Shown here one piece after another: positions 34,789 to 44,402 of a DNA stretch of 64,000 nt (position 1 is its first letter; each line of letters starts with the position of its first letter). The notes under the pieces were generated by a model, which was given only the letters and a program-made list of their open reading frames with translations, had not been told where the DNA came from and did not search any database. Source of the stretch: an uncultured Paracoccaceae bacterium (GTDB lineage: Bacteria; Pseudomonadota; Alphaproteobacteria; Rhodobacterales; Rhodobacteraceae); the NCBI GenBank assembly GCA_947493335.1, contig CANLQO010000002.1, positions 835,001-899,000 of the forward strand. Reading direction: 5' to 3'. The position numbers were made by a program, and so were the translations under genes.

Positions 34789-35636
34789 GCCTGTGGCAGG
34801 CTTGGGATCGCGAGGCGCTGGCCGACGCGGATCTGGTCGGGGCTCGACAAGATTTTGCGGTTGGCTTCGTAAATCAATGGATACTTCGTGACGTTGCCAT
34901 AGAACTTCACGGCAATGGCGCCAAGACTGTCGCCCGGGCTGACCGTGTAGAACCGATATTGCTCTGTCTCGGTGGCGCGCTGCACGACACGAACTTCGAC
35001 ACCGGTGCCGTCGCCTGTCGGCACGTCTGGCACTGCCGGCGCCGCTCCGCCTGCCGCGATTGTGGCTTCGTTGATGATTGATTGCAGCAGGATTGCGGTG
35101 TCGACCCGGCCATCTGCCGTCACCAGAATTTCGGGCACGGTCAGTTGACCTGCTTGCGCGGCGGCGTTGATCAACCCGTCAATTTCCGCATCTGGGCGAC
35201 CTTCCTTCAGTGCCGCAACCACGAGGTTTTCCAGCGCCGATTGCGGGGCTGGTTCGCGGAGGGTTGTGGCGTTGCCGGTTGCCGCACCAATGTCCTGCAA
35301 CACGTCGCTCGACAGGTTTGCGATTTCAGGATCGGTCACGGGCACGTCAATTGACAGGCCAAGCCCGGCCAGAACGTTTGCGGTCGTCGAACTGATCGAG
35401 CTGTCATCGGTCTGAACGCGCGGCGCAGGGGCAGGTGTGGGTGCGACGACAAGGTTGTTGTTGATCGCTTCGCTAGGCATCGGAACGCCCGGCAACAAGG
35501 ATTGCGTTGCAGCACGGGTAACATCGGTGGCTGCCGCAATAGGCGTTGGTGCATTCGGTCGGTTACTGGGTGTGATGACGATGTAAGCGCAAAGCGCGAC
35601 AGCAAAAGCGAATAGGCCCAAGACGGCTCTGATCAT
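34785..35636 (-). CDS. LysM-domain membrane-anchored protein
   Basis: A 283-aa protein. Residues 4-22 are hydrophobic (VLGLFAFAVALCAYIVI), making a signal anchor. A low-complexity Ala/Thr/Pro linker follows, then a domain of unknown type near 95-170 with ALENLVVAALKEG. The C-terminal LysM domain is near 225-280, with YTVSPGDSLGAIAVKFYG and IRVGQRLAIPS. LysM binds peptidoglycan, so the protein likely spans from inner membrane to wall. It is convergent with zapE, sharing 4 nt. Confidence 0.9.
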   Translation of the reverse strand: MIRAVLGLFAFAVALCAYIVITPSNRPNAPTPIAAATDVTRAATQSLLPGVPMPSEAINNNLVVAPTPAPAPRVQTDDSSISSTTANVLAGLGLSIDVPVTDPEIANLSSDVLQDIGAATGNATTLREPAPQSALENLVVAALKEGRPDAEIDGLINAAAQAGQLTVPEILVTADGRVDTAILLQSIINEATIAAGGAAPAVPDVPTGDGTGVEVRVVQRATETEQYRFYTVSPGDSLGAIAVKFYGNVTKYPLIYEANRKILSSPDQIRVGQRLAIPSLPQA

Positions 35637-35873
35637 GACAATACCCCCAATTCGGGCCGCCCATATGTTGTGAACTCCGCTTTATACGGTGGTGGCAGCC
35701 CCGTTAACCATTAGATGTAGTAGGTGGTTTGCGGGCATGTCAAAGGGGGAATGGACGGTTTTGCGACAAAAGTACCAGACGTGTCATTGAAACAAGAAGA
35801 CAGGCCAAAGCCTGCCCCCTCGCCCTGCCAAGATCGCCGGATCATGCGCGATTTTCATGCGTCTGTCCCGTTA

Positions 35874-35904
35874 CGGCGAATCTAGTCGCAACGATGATTC
35901 GCCG
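35874..35904 (-). other. Perfect 9-bp inverted repeat after the secreted-protein gene
   Basis: cggcgaatc (35874-35882) and gattcgccg (35896-35904) are exact inverted repeats with a 13-nt loop, directly after the stop of the minus gene at 35905. No T run follows, so a classic terminator is doubtful; an RNA 3' stabiliser is possible. The rest of the 268-nt gap to the LysM gene holds no convincing gene. Confidence 0.45.
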
Positions 35905-36447
35905 TCAATCGGAATGATTCGTTTTGCCGGATTTACTAAACAGCATCTGAACCTGGCATTGTGCCGCGCCAAAGCCGGACACAGCAATCAGTGGGCTATC
36001 AGGTGGGATACTACTATCTGTAGCCCATCGCCCGTTGACGCAGACGTCTTGGGCGTAGTTGCCGGAATTGAAACCAAACCCCGGGTTGCCGCAATCTTCT
36101 GCCCCGCCATCAGCATTCCAGCCCTGGCTGCGGCTCGTCGGAAAGCTGCCGCCGGTCGGAAAGGTCTGGGTGCGGGTATCAAATCGTAGGTGCCAGGTGT
36201 CACCCGGGTTCAAATCGCGCATATCCCATGTGCCAAGCAATTGGTCATCACGGTAACCCGCGATCTTGAACGCGGTCACATCCTTTTCGGTAGCAATGCC
36301 GGTAACGCCCTGTGTAAGCGTCATTTTTCCGGACATGACATAGCCATTCGCGCCAGTCCAGCAGAACGAATAATCGGCCGCGAGTCCAAGGTTTGGGGCG
36401 AAAAGTGCGGCCAGTGCGGCCAGCGAAAATGCGAAACGATGCGACAT
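35905..36447 (-). CDS. Secreted protein of unknown function
   Basis: A 180-aa protein with an N-terminal signal peptide (MSHRFAFSLAALAALFAPNLGLAA), cleaved probably near residue 24. The mature part has segments such as YSFCWTGANGYVMSGKMTL and FPTSRSQGWNADGGAEDCGN, and four cysteines that could form two disulfides in the periplasm. It looks like a beta-rich domain, perhaps a surface or adhesion-type fold, but no family is recognised. ATG 36447 is used for its good signal peptide; an upstream in-frame ATG at 36477 exists. It follows 161 nt after the stop of the rhodanese-fold gene. Confidence 0.75.
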   Translation of the reverse strand: MSHRFAFSLAALAALFAPNLGLAADYSFCWTGANGYVMSGKMTLTQGVTGIATEKDVTAFKIAGYRDDQLLGTWDMRDLNPGDTWHLRFDTRTQTFPTGGSFPTSRSQGWNADGGAEDCGNPGFGFNSGNYAQDVCVNGRWATDSSIPPDSPLIAVSGFGAAQCQVQMLFSKSGKTNHSD

Positions 36448-36608
36448 GGAACAACCCGTTAAATGTGGCGAAATCATAGCACAAAATCCGCCGTGGTGGG
36501 AAGAATAGCCCGTTAATCGCGTCGATGCGTCACCAATGGTACGGGTATGCACGGACAGTACACAATCAGTGCACAAAGCGTCTGAAATCCGTCAGTATGA
36601 AAGTCAGA

Positions 36609-37220
36609 TCAGGAGGCGGTTTCGGCGACGCTTAGTCCAAGTGCGACCCAAACCAGCATCCCGCCACGATAATAGCTGATCCGCTCTGCGGGGTAGCCTG
36701 CATCAAGCAGAGCGGCCACAAGTGCTGCCGCCTGTCCATCAGCTGGACCGCCATCGTAGATCATCACAGAAGCGGCGCGATCGTAGGTCAGGGTATTGCC
36801 GCTGCGCTGGGCACCAAGCGCCATCAAGATGTCGATCCGGTAGGGATTGTCCGGTGCCAGCACGGCGACGGGTATGTTCGTTGATCCGGCAATCGCGCCG
36901 CCGTCCCGGTTGTCACGATGGCGGGCGTCGATCAAAAGGCCGCCGCCAGAACTGACCGTTTGTGCGATGAACTGGATCACCTCAGGCTCTGCCACCGTCG
37001 CGACGCCAGACGCCGCAAGTGTGGGCGCGAGGCAGAAATCACCGCAGCCCGAGGGACGCGATGCAAGCGGGCCAAGGCGAGCCAGATCAGCCGTCGGAGC
37101 TTGGGTTATGGATGCGGCGGCGGCATCAAACGCAACGTTGGTGGCGGTTGTCTCCTGCGCGGGCAGGGGCGTCGCAAGAGCGAGCCCGCAAGCAACAAGT
37201 CCATAGTTACGCAACATCAT
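36609..37220 (-). CDS. Secreted rhodanese-fold protein lacking the catalytic cysteine
   Basis: A 203-aa protein with a signal peptide (about residues 1-21, ending LPAQE) and a C-terminal rhodanese domain: LLIDARHRDNRDGGAIAGST near 95, then VMIYDGGPADGQAAALVAAL. The active-site position, normally Cys, is Asp156 (MIYDGGPADGQ), so sulfur transfer is not expected. A CGDFC pair at 59-63 lies before the domain and could make a disulfide. It may be a periplasmic binding or regulatory protein. Two ATG codons in a row make the start 37220 or 37217; gtggggg lies upstream. Function unknown. Confidence 0.82.
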   Translation of the reverse strand: MMLRNYGLVACGLALATPLPAQETTATNVAFDAAAASITQAPTADLARLGPLASRPSGCGDFCLAPTLAASGVATVAEPEVIQFIAQTVSSGGGLLIDARHRDNRDGGAIAGSTNIPVAVLAPDNPYRIDILMALGAQRSGNTLTYDRAASVMIYDGGPADGQAAALVAALLDAGYPAERISYYRGGMLVWVALGLSVAETAS

Positions 37221-37346
37221 GTCAAACCCCCACGTAAGACAATCTATATATTGACAAACCTCCCATACCCTGAGGCTTTTGCGTCAATTGCACAAGATAT
37301 AGACGCTGAGAGAATCGCAGGTCAAAGGGTAATTTCGACTTTTGGT

Positions 37347-38633
37347 TCAGGTGTCGCGTGGATGGTTCACCCGCAAAACATGCCCAGCAAGGTAAAGCGA
37401 GCCACATATCAGAATGCGCGCCTGCGGATCACGCTCCAAAATTGCCGAAAGTGCATGGTCAAGCGACTGGGCGGTTTCGACACGATCAAACCCGGCTTTG
37501 CGCGCAAACGCAGCCGTATCGTCTGCCGGAATTGTGGCCGGTTCATCGGGGATCGAAAGCGCCGTCAGACTTTGGGCCTGCGCCGCCAACGGGGCCAGAT
37601 AGCCGGTAATGTCTTTGGTATTGAGCATGCCACATATCAGATGCGTGGCGCGTTTGGGCAGACCGTCCAAGGTCGCGGCCAGCGCCGTCCCTGCAGCAGG
37701 ATTATGCCCGCCGTCCAGCCAAAGCTCTGCTGGTTTGGCGCGGTCAACGAGTACCCCATCGGTCAGGCGCTGCATGCGCGCGGGCCAAGTCGCGCGGGCG
37801 ACTGCGGCCTCGCAAGCGGCTTCGTCCTTGCCCAACACCCGCAAGGCCGCGATGGCCGCCCCGGCGTTCATGAACTGGTGCGGGCCGGGCAGGACGGGCA
37901 GAGGCAAGTCGAGCAAGCCAGTTTCGTCCTGATAAACGAGGCGCCCCGCCTCTACCCCCACCTGCCAGTGCTGACCATGCACATAAAGCGGCGCCCCGGC
38001 GCGGGCGGCGACTTTTTCAATCACGTCGAGACTTTCATCATGCTGCGGCCCCACGACGCACGGCACGCCACGCTTGATGATGCCCGCTTTTTCCCCCGCA
38101 ATTGCCGCGAGCGTGTCACCGAGAAACGTCTGATGGTCGAGGTCGATCGGGGTGATGACGGTTACGGCGGGTTTGTCGATGACGTTGGTGGCGTCCAGCC
38201 GCCCGCCCAGCCCCACCTCGAGCAGTGTGTAGTCGGCCTTTGCTTCTGCAAAGGCAACGAGGGCTGCAACGGTCGTGATCTCGAAATAGGTAATGCTTTC
38301 AGGGCCGTTGGCATTGTAGCAGCGGTCAAGCACGTCGGTTAGCGCCTCTTCGGTGATCAACTCACCTGCCAGTCGGATCCGTTCGTGAAACCGTGCCAGA
38401 TGCGGCGAGGTATAGGCGTGAACAGCAGCGCCAGAGGCCTCTAACCCGGCGCGGATCATGGCTTGCGTGGACCCTTTGCCATTGGTCCCTGCGATATGGA
38501 TGACGGGCGGCAGGCGATCCTGCGGGTTGTCCATCAGGTTCAGCAGCCGCCAGACACGGTCCAGCGTCAGATCAATGATTTTGGGGTGCAGCGTCATCAT
38601 CCGTGTCAGGATGGCATCAGAGGATTGGGTCAA
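37347..38633 (-). CDS. folC: Bifunctional folylpolyglutamate/dihydrofolate synthase
   Basis: A 428-aa Mur-ligase fold enzyme with the P-loop HIAGTNGKGSTQAMIRA near residue 46. The conserved TSPHLARFHERIR stands at about 75, LEVGLGGRLDATN near 137 and DGGHNPAAGTALAATL near 305. It adds glutamate to folates and may make dihydrofolate from dihydropteroate. The TTG at 38633 is chosen because it overlaps the preceding stop (TTGA), giving [21 protein letters not shown] codons lie deeper at the RMM position. It is one transcript with accD. Confidence 0.94.
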   Translation of the reverse strand: MTQSSDAILTRMMTLHPKIIDLTLDRVWRLLNLMDNPQDRLPPVIHIAGTNGKGSTQAMIRAGLEASGAAVHAYTSPHLARFHERIRLAGELITEEALTDVLDRCYNANGPESITYFEITTVAALVAFAEAKADYTLLEVGLGGRLDATNVIDKPAVTVITPIDLDHQTFLGDTLAAIAGEKAGIIKRGVPCVVGPQHDESLDVIEKVAARAGAPLYVHGQHWQVGVEAGRLVYQDETGLLDLPLPVLPGPHQFMNAGAAIAALRVLGKDEAACEAAVARATWPARMQRLTDGVLVDRAKPAELWLDGGHNPAAGTALAATLDGLPKRATHLICGMLNTKDITGYLAPLAAQAQSLTALSIPDEPATIPADDTAAFARKAGFDRVETAQSLDHALSAILERDPQARILICGSLYLAGHVLRVNHPRDT

Positions 38634-39028
38634 CGGGCCACCTTGCCAGTTTGAATGAGTTGCAGGATCAGGACGCCGGCGACGATATCGAAGCTGGCGC
38701 AAAAGGCTGGCCACCATGCGGGTCCCGGGGCAGCGATGAGGCCTGCCATGATGTCAAAAAGCCCATGGGCTATCAGGCCACCTGCCAAAAGGAACAAACC
38801 GCGCTTGTAGGCCCGCAAGGCCAGAAAGCTAAAACCCGCAAAGATCAGCAAATGCAGGCTGAAGGCGAGCAGATCGCCCTCGGACGCGGCAAAAACCGGA
38901 AAGAAAAGCGCGACCGCGATCAGCATCACAGCTGCGCCCGAACGTTCAGCAAGCATGCCTGAGCGAAACATGCCGGTGATCGCCACGGCCCCGGCGGCTG
39001 CGCCGATCAGCGCGGCCAGTAGCGTCAT
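38630..39028 (-). CDS. Small integral membrane protein, unknown function
   Basis: A 132-aa protein with four or five hydrophobic segments: [19 protein letters not shown], then a helix around [18 protein letters not shown], then further ones ending [26 protein letters not shown]-like turn near 90 and small polar residues suggest a compact bundle. The ATG overlaps the accD stop by 4 nt and its stop overlaps folC by 4 nt, so it is tightly coupled to both. No family recognised. Confidence 0.8.
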   Translation of the reverse strand: MTLLAALIGAAAGAVAITGMFRSGMLAERSGAAVMLIAVALFFPVFAASEGDLLAFSLHLLIFAGFSFLALRAYKRGLFLLAGGLIAHGLFDIMAGLIAAPGPAWWPAFCASFDIVAGVLILQLIQTGKVAR

Positions 39029-39969
39029 ACGGGTTTGTCCGCGACCGGTTCGGGCGGCAGGTCGGCGGCCGCCTCTTCTGCCGGGCCTTCGGGGGCGGGC
39101 AGGTCACCTTTGACCGGGGGGTCCTGCTTCATCATCATGCGCAGGATGGTCACCAGTTCATCCTTGAGAGCGGTGCGCTTCGTGACCCGGTCCAGCATGC
39201 CGTGATCCAGCAGGTATTCGGCGCGCTGGAACCCTTCGGGCAATTTCTCACCGATGGTTTGTTCAATCACACGCGCCCCGGCAAATCCGATCAGCGCATT
39301 GGGTTCGGCGATCTGTACATCGCCGAGCATGGCATAGGAGGCGGTCACGCCACCGGTGGTGGGGTGGGTCAGCACCACAATATAGGGCAGGCCTGCCTCT
39401 TTCAGCATTTGAACGGCGATTGTTGTGCGCGGCATTTGCATCAGGCCCAAAATGCCTTCTTGCATGCGCGCGCCACCTGCCGCCGAGAAAAGGACCAGCG
39501 GGCGCTTGGTCGCAATGGCGCGTTCTGCGGCGGCGATGATAGCGTTGCCCACATACATCGACATGGAGCCGCCCATAAAGGAAAAGTCCTGCACAGCCAC
39601 AACGACGGGTGTGCGGCCCATCTCACCTTCGGCGACCAGCATGGCGTCTTTCTGGCCGGTTTTCTTGCGGGCGTCCTTGATCCGGTCGGTATAGCGTTTC
39701 TGGTCGCGAAAATGCAGCGGATCAGGGGTGGGGTCGGGGACTGTGACCTCAACATAAACGCCATTGTCGAAAAGGGACTGCAAGCGCGCCACAGCACTGA
39801 TCGGCATGTGGTGGTCGCAGTTGGTACAGACGTTAAGGTTGTCGGAGAGTTCGCGGTGGAACAGCATCGTGCCGCAGTCATCACACTTGGTCCACAGGTT
39901 GTCCGGGACCTCGCGTCGCGAGAAAAGCGAGTTGATCGTGGGGCGAACGTAGTTGGTGATCCAGTTCAT
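39025..39969 (-). CDS. accD: Acetyl-CoA carboxylase carboxyltransferase subunit beta
   Basis: A 314-aa protein with an N-terminal zinc ribbon, Cys29, Cys32, Cys48 and Cys51 (CDDCGTM and CTNCDHH). The carboxyltransferase core follows, with [17 protein letters not shown] near 106 and [13 protein letters not shown] near 138. With AccA it transfers carboxyl from biotin to acetyl-CoA to make malonyl-CoA. The C-terminus is Pro/Ala/Glu rich. It lies at the head of the folC unit, 75 nt after a CPBP gene. Confidence 0.96.
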   Translation of the reverse strand: MNWITNYVRPTINSLFSRREVPDNLWTKCDDCGTMLFHRELSDNLNVCTNCDHHMPISAVARLQSLFDNGVYVEVTVPDPTPDPLHFRDQKRYTDRIKDARKKTGQKDAMLVAEGEMGRTPVVVAVQDFSFMGGSMSMYVGNAIIAAAERAIATKRPLVLFSAAGGARMQEGILGLMQMPRTTIAVQMLKEAGLPYIVVLTHPTTGGVTASYAMLGDVQIAEPNALIGFAGARVIEQTIGEKLPEGFQRAEYLLDHGMLDRVTKRTALKDELVTILRMMMKQDPPVKGDLPAPEGPAEEAAADLPPEPVADKPV

Positions 39970-40044
39970 AAGGTGCCTTTCTGCCGACCGGGTTTGAGAT
40001 AATGAGCCGTGGCAAGGATTGCAATTGTCAAAGCGAAGGCGAGC

Positions 40045-40938
40045 CTAGCGCCGGATGGCAACTCGCGCGGCAAGCCACATCACTAGAACTCCGGCCAGCC
40101 CGATGGTCAGGTCCATTGCCACGCTGATCGCAAGCGGCCCGTCAAAGTCCCAAGGGTCCTGATAGGGATAGAGCCAAAGTGCCAGGCCAGAGGCGGGCCA
40201 ATCCTCGACCGCGATGACGAGGATGGCAAAGGTATTGTTGGCCAGATGCAGCCCGACGGCGGCCCCGATGTTGCCAGTGCGCGCCGTCAGGTCGGCGCAA
40301 GCCATTCCCAGTGCCATCGCCCAGATTGCCCAGACCGTCCCTTCGGCAGGGGTGGAGCCATTGATGTAGTGCGCCAACCCAAAGAGCGCCGACGGTATGA
40401 CCATCCAGACCCATCTGCTTTCGGACAACACTCCCAATTGCTGTTGCAGGTAGCCGCGAAAATAGATTTCTTCAGTGCCGACCTGCACAAGAAGTGCCGC
40501 AAGGGCGAAGGGCAGGAGGATCAGCCACTGATCTAGCGGCCGCATCCGTTCGATGTAGTCCCATTCCCCCCAGAGCCGCAGCGGTTCCTGCAATAAAAGG
40601 ACGATCCCCACGGCGATCACGACGCGGCGCAGGTCGCGCCCGGCGTCAACTCTTGGGCCGACAAGCGACCAGAACCCACGTTTATGGATCAGCCAGACGA
40701 GTGCCAGAAGCGCAAGGCACGGGACAATAAAGGCCGCGAATTCCAGCAAGGTATCAAGCGAAGTGACCGAGGGCCGTTCACCAAAGGCGGCGTCATAGTT
40801 CGGCGAAAAGATATAGGGGGTGGCCTCGAAAACGGCCTCGAACCCGAGGACCACGATTGCGACCCGCCACAAGCTGGGTCGCGCAATGGCCGCCGCAACA
40901 AAGTGGCGATGCAGCGGATAGGGGTCAGGTCTGCGCAT
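40045..40938 (-). CDS. CPBP family intramembrane metalloprotease, copy 1
   Basis: A 297-aa polytopic membrane protein. The catalytic pair is Glu156-Glu157 with Arg161 (GTEEIYFRGYLQQQ), followed by a conserved His in FGLAHYINGS near 187 and an asparagine-rich GLHLANNTFA near 230. The fold is that of Rce1/CAAX protease-like enzymes with eight or so helices. Bacterial members cut or protect peptides, including bacteriocin immunity roles. Its start overlaps the stop of copy 2 by 14 nt. No target gene is near. Confidence 0.9.
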   Translation of the reverse strand: MRRPDPYPLHRHFVAAAIARPSLWRVAIVVLGFEAVFEATPYIFSPNYDAAFGERPSVTSLDTLLEFAAFIVPCLALLALVWLIHKRGFWSLVGPRVDAGRDLRRVVIAVGIVLLLQEPLRLWGEWDYIERMRPLDQWLILLPFALAALLVQVGTEEIYFRGYLQQQLGVLSESRWVWMVIPSALFGLAHYINGSTPAEGTVWAIWAMALGMACADLTARTGNIGAAVGLHLANNTFAILVIAVEDWPASGLALWLYPYQDPWDFDGPLAISVAMDLTIGLAGVLVMWLAARVAIRR

Positions 40939-41830
40939 CAGGTGTCCGCCGCTGATCGGGTCGCAGCAACAGGTGGCGAAGCACCAGCCAAATCAGAACG
41001 CCGCTGATCCCATCCGCGAGCACAAGCAGCCCCGGAGCTTCAGCCGTGGTGTAAGGGGTTGAGAGCCATTGAAAGCCCGACAATGTGTCGGGCGCACCCA
41101 GTACGGTCATAACGAAGAGGTTATTGGCAAAGTGCCAACCCCAAGGCACGCCGAGGTTTCCGGTGATGCGCACAAGGTCCATCCACATCAGCCCATTGAG
41201 CGCGATGATCCCGACATAGGCCCAGACCCAAGGACCAAGCGCTTCTGGGTCATAATGGAGCACGCCGAACAACACTTGCGGCAGCACGAACCAGATCAAA
41301 GGGTGTCGAAAGCGGGCGGCGAGTTGCTGGGGGAGGTATCCGCGAAAGATCACCTCTTCTGCGGCGGTTTGGATCAGGATCAGCGGGATCGCGATGGGCA
41401 AGAGCATTAGAACGCTCAAAAAGGGCGTCTTGGGGTTTGCGTCATAGAAAAGTGACCAGATCGTGGTGAGTATCAAAAGCGCGGCACCCGTTACGACAAA
41501 GCCGTAGACAAAGTCGCGCCTGACCGCGGGCCACGGTCCAAAAAGTGATGCAATACCGCGCCGGTGCAAAAGCCGCGCGGCGATCAACGCCCCTGCCAGC
41601 ATGAAAACGAAAGAGGCCATCACAAGCATCATGCCGGTTGGTGATGTGCCATCGAACATCTCTTGCACGGCTTGTTGCGCCTGGGCGGCCGGCCAGATCA
41701 GGAAAGGCAGGCTGGCCATGATGACTGCGCCTCCCATCGTGCAAACAAAGATGATCAGGCAGCCGACCAGCAAACGCCAGATCTGAGGTGTCGCGGTCGC
41801 AGGGGCAAGAAAGCGTGCAAATGGGGTCAT
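40925..41830 (-). CDS. CPBP family intramembrane metalloprotease, copy 2
   Basis: A 301-aa membrane protein, paralogue of the following gene. Glu158-Glu159 and Arg163 (AAEEVIFRGYLPQQ) are the catalytic set, His near 184 (FGVLHYDPEA) matches the second motif and WHFANNLFV near 230 the last. The ATG at 41830 is chosen to give MTPFARFLAPA; ATG 41845 or 41902 is possible, and spacing of the agggggc stretch to 41830 is tight. It is 112 nt from the divergent ilvD start. Two neighbouring copies suggest duplication. Confidence 0.88.
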   Translation of the reverse strand: MTPFARFLAPATATPQIWRLLVGCLIIFVCTMGGAVIMASLPFLIWPAAQAQQAVQEMFDGTSPTGMMLVMASFVFMLAGALIAARLLHRRGIASLFGPWPAVRRDFVYGFVVTGAALLILTTIWSLFYDANPKTPFLSVLMLLPIAIPLILIQTAAEEVIFRGYLPQQLAARFRHPLIWFVLPQVLFGVLHYDPEALGPWVWAYVGIIALNGLMWMDLVRITGNLGVPWGWHFANNLFVMTVLGAPDTLSGFQWLSTPYTTAEAPGLLVLADGISGVLIWLVLRHLLLRPDQRRTPDAQT

Positions 41831-41942
41831 GCCCCCTGATTTCATGCGACGTGCCGCAGCACAACGCTGGCCGTTTCGGCTTGTGTCAGCACAGACTGAC
41901 ATTTAGACCCATCTGCAACAGTTTTTCAGGAGGACACTCACC

Positions 41943-43676
41943 ATGCTCAAGGGCCCTGTCGACAAGACAAACCTGCCAAGCCGACACGTCACCGAGGGCC
42001 CGCAGCGCGCGCCGCACCGGTCGTATTTCTATGCCATGGGTCTGGACGAAGAGGCGATCAAGCAGCCGTGGGTTGGTGTCGCAACGTGCTGGAACGAAGC
42101 TGCGCCCTGCAACATCTCGCTGAACCGCCAAGCGCAGGCCGTGAAGCTGGGGGTCAAGAAGGGCATGGGCACGCCGCGCGAATTCACGACGATCACCGTC
42201 ACCGACGGTATCGCAATGGGGCACGAAGGCATGCGATCCTCTCTCGCCAGCCGTGAGGCGATTGCCGACACAGTCGAATTGACCATGCGCGGCCACTGTT
42301 ATGACGCGATTGTTGGTCTTGCGGGCTGTGACAAGTCCCTGCCGGGGATGATGATGGCGATGGTGCGCCTGAACACCCCGTCGGTCTTCATCTACGGCGG
42401 TTCAATTCTGCCGGGTCGTCTGGATGGCAAGGACGTCACGGTGCAGGATGTGTTCGAGGCTGTGGGCAAGCATCAGGCGGGCAACATGTCGGATGCCGAG
42501 CTTGAAGTGCTGGAGCGTGTGGCCTGTCCGTCGGCAGGTGCCTGCGGAGGGCAGTTTACGGCCAACACCATGGCTTGCGTGTCCGAGGCTATTGGCCTGG
42601 CACTGCTGAATTCGTCCGGTGCGCCAGCGCCCTATGAAAGCCGCGATCAATACGGCATCGCCTCTGGTGAGGCGGTCATGAACCTGATCGAAAAGAACAT
42701 TCGGGCCCGTGATGTGGTGACCCGCAAGAGCCTTGAGAATGCAGCGCGCGTTGTGGCCTGCACCGGTGGTTCGACCAATGCCGGTCTGCATCTGCCCGCG
42801 ATTGCAGCAGAAGCCGGGATTGACTTCGACCTCTTTGATGTCTGCGAAATCTTCCGCGACACACCCTATTTCGTCGACCTCAAGCCCGGTGGCCAATACG
42901 TCGCCAAAGACCTTTACGAGGCGGGCGGCGTACCGGTTGTGATGAAAGAACTGCGCAAAGCCGGTCTGATCCACGAGGATTGCATGACCGCCTCTGGCCG
43001 CACTATGGGCGAAGAGTTGGATCAGATCGAAGGCGAGGCAGATGGCCGCGTGATCTATCCGGTCGAGGCGCCGCTGACCAAGACCGGCGGCGTTGTGGGT
43101 CTGACAGGTAACCTGGCCCCCGAGGGCGCGATCGTGAAAGTCGCGGGCATGGCCACGCAGGAACAATACTTCGTCGGTCCCGCCCGTGTCTTTGAGAGCG
43201 AAGAAGAGGCATTCGAGGCTGTGAAAGCACGCCAGTACGAAGAAGGCGAAGTGATCGTCATTCGCAATGAAGGTCCTGCAGGCGGCCCAGGGATGCGTGA
43301 AATGCTGGCGACCACGGCGGCGCTGTCCGGCCAGGGCATGGGCAAGAAGGTGGCGCTGATCACTGATGGCCGGTTCTCCGGTGCCACACGCGGGTTCTGT
43401 GTGGGCCACGTTGGGCCCGAAGCGGCGCATGGCGGCCCGATCGCACTGCTCGAGAACGGCGACATCATCACGCTGGACGCTGTGAAAGGTGAATTGAAGG
43501 TCGATCTGACCGACGAAGAGCTGGCCGCACGTAAGGCCCATTGGAAAGGCCCCCGCGAGACGATCTACGCAAGTGGCGCGCTGTGGAAATACGCGCAGCT
43601 TGTGGGCAACGCACGTCAGGGCGCGGTCACCCATCCCTGCGCCAAGGGCGAAAAACACGTCTACATGGATCTCTGA
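41943..43676 (+). CDS. ilvD: Dihydroxy-acid dehydratase
   Basis: A 577-aa enzyme of full family length. Fe-S ligands lie in the [26 protein letters not shown] and [14 protein letters not shown] motifs near residues 47, 121 and 195, and the C-terminal [20 protein letters not shown] is the substrate end. It dehydrates dihydroxyisovalerate and dihydroxymethylvalerate to the keto acids of valine and isoleucine. AGGAGG at 41928-41933 fixes the ATG at 41943. It diverges from the CPBP gene. The antisense 480-aa frame covering it is not real. Confidence 0.97.
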   Translation: MLKGPVDKTNLPSRHVTEGPQRAPHRSYFYAMGLDEEAIKQPWVGVATCWNEAAPCNISLNRQAQAVKLGVKKGMGTPREFTTITVTDGIAMGHEGMRSSLASREAIADTVELTMRGHCYDAIVGLAGCDKSLPGMMMAMVRLNTPSVFIYGGSILPGRLDGKDVTVQDVFEAVGKHQAGNMSDAELEVLERVACPSAGACGGQFTANTMACVSEAIGLALLNSSGAPAPYESRDQYGIASGEAVMNLIEKNIRARDVVTRKSLENAARVVACTGGSTNAGLHLPAIAAEAGIDFDLFDVCEIFRDTPYFVDLKPGGQYVAKDLYEAGGVPVVMKELRKAGLIHEDCMTASGRTMGEELDQIEGEADGRVIYPVEAPLTKTGGVVGLTGNLAPEGAIVKVAGMATQEQYFVGPARVFESEEEAFEAVKARQYEEGEVIVIRNEGPAGGPGMREMLATTAALSGQGMGKKVALITDGRFSGATRGFCVGHVGPEAAHGGPIALLENGDIITLDAVKGELKVDLTDEELAARKAHWKGPRETIYASGALWKYAQLVGNARQGAVTHPCAKGEKHVYMDL

Positions 43677-43678
43677 TC

Positions 43679-44305
43679 TTGTTGTCGCGTCTGGGAGGAG
43701 CGCTCGCCATTGCTTTGACGATGGCGGGCTGCGGCGGATTGACAGAATTGACGGGCGGTGGCGAAGGCCAGCCGTCAATTGCCTTGGCAAGTGGGGCCGT
43801 GCAGGCGCGTGGCCCCGATCATTTCTGCGTGGACCCGCGCGCAAGCCGTCCGCGTGACGGTTTCGCCCTTTTCGCGCCTTGCCGGGTTTTGACGGGCGAA
43901 GGGCCGGGAGTGCCCGGACTGGCTTTGGTGACCGTACAAGTCGGGGCGGCGGGCACAGCCTCTGTCGCGGGATCAGAGCCTGTGTTCGACGCTTTCCTCA
44001 AAAGTGAAGCGGGCCGCGCATTGCTAAGTGCTACGGGCGACGCTGACGCGATCACGCTGCGCCGGACACGCGCCAGCGGCGGCTCTGTCACGGCATTTTT
44101 CGACGATACTGGCGGGCCCCCGATTGCAGGAACGCAGCCGACGGAATGGCGTGGTTTCATGGATGTCTCTGACCGGCTGGTCACGGTCAGCTTGCGCGGC
44201 CTAGCAGACGCCCCGTTAAGCGTATCTGTCGGCGACGCGTTATTGCGGCAAGCCATGGTGGCGCTTCGGAATGCGAACGCGACGGAATCAGCAGCGGATA
44301 GCTGA
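43679..44305 (+). CDS. Putative outer-membrane lipoprotein
   Basis: A 208-aa protein beginning at a TTG two bases after the ilvD stop. It starts LLSRLGGALAIALTMAGCGG, with lipobox MAGC near residue 18, so it is likely lipidated. The mature part has GPDHFCVDPRASRPRDGFALFA and a cysteine pair near 45 and 63. No named domain is recognised. There is no strong Shine-Dalgarno, so it depends on ilvD readthrough, and TTG 43682 is an alternative start. The upstream frame inside ilvD is a shadow. Function unknown. Confidence 0.75.
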   Translation: MLSRLGGALAIALTMAGCGGLTELTGGGEGQPSIALASGAVQARGPDHFCVDPRASRPRDGFALFAPCRVLTGEGPGVPGLALVTVQVGAAGTASVAGSEPVFDAFLKSEAGRALLSATGDADAITLRRTRASGGSVTAFFDDTGGPPIAGTQPTEWRGFMDVSDRLVTVSLRGLADAPLSVSVGDALLRQAMVALRNANATESAADS

Positions 44306-44402
44306 CAACTGTTTCCTTTTTCGCAACAATTTGGCAGATATAAGCCAACGGCACATGAGGCGCGCGGGGCGGCGCTGCTGGTTTTGGACAGCTAAGAACG
44401 CG

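Noticed and set aside
35751-35885. A 44-codon ORF in the gap before the secreted-protein gene.
   Set aside because: The purine-rich run is too close to the ATG for a good Shine-Dalgarno and the product has no clear character.
36918-38342. A 474-aa open frame on the plus strand.
   Set aside because: It covers both the rhodanese-like gene and folC on the opposite strand and lacks any domain.
39202-40002. A 266-aa plus frame.
   Set aside because: It is antisense to accD with no protein family features.
42402-43844. A 480-aa open frame on the minus strand.
   Set aside because: It is antisense to ilvD, whose protein motifs are complete; the frame has no recognisable domain and arises from codon bias.
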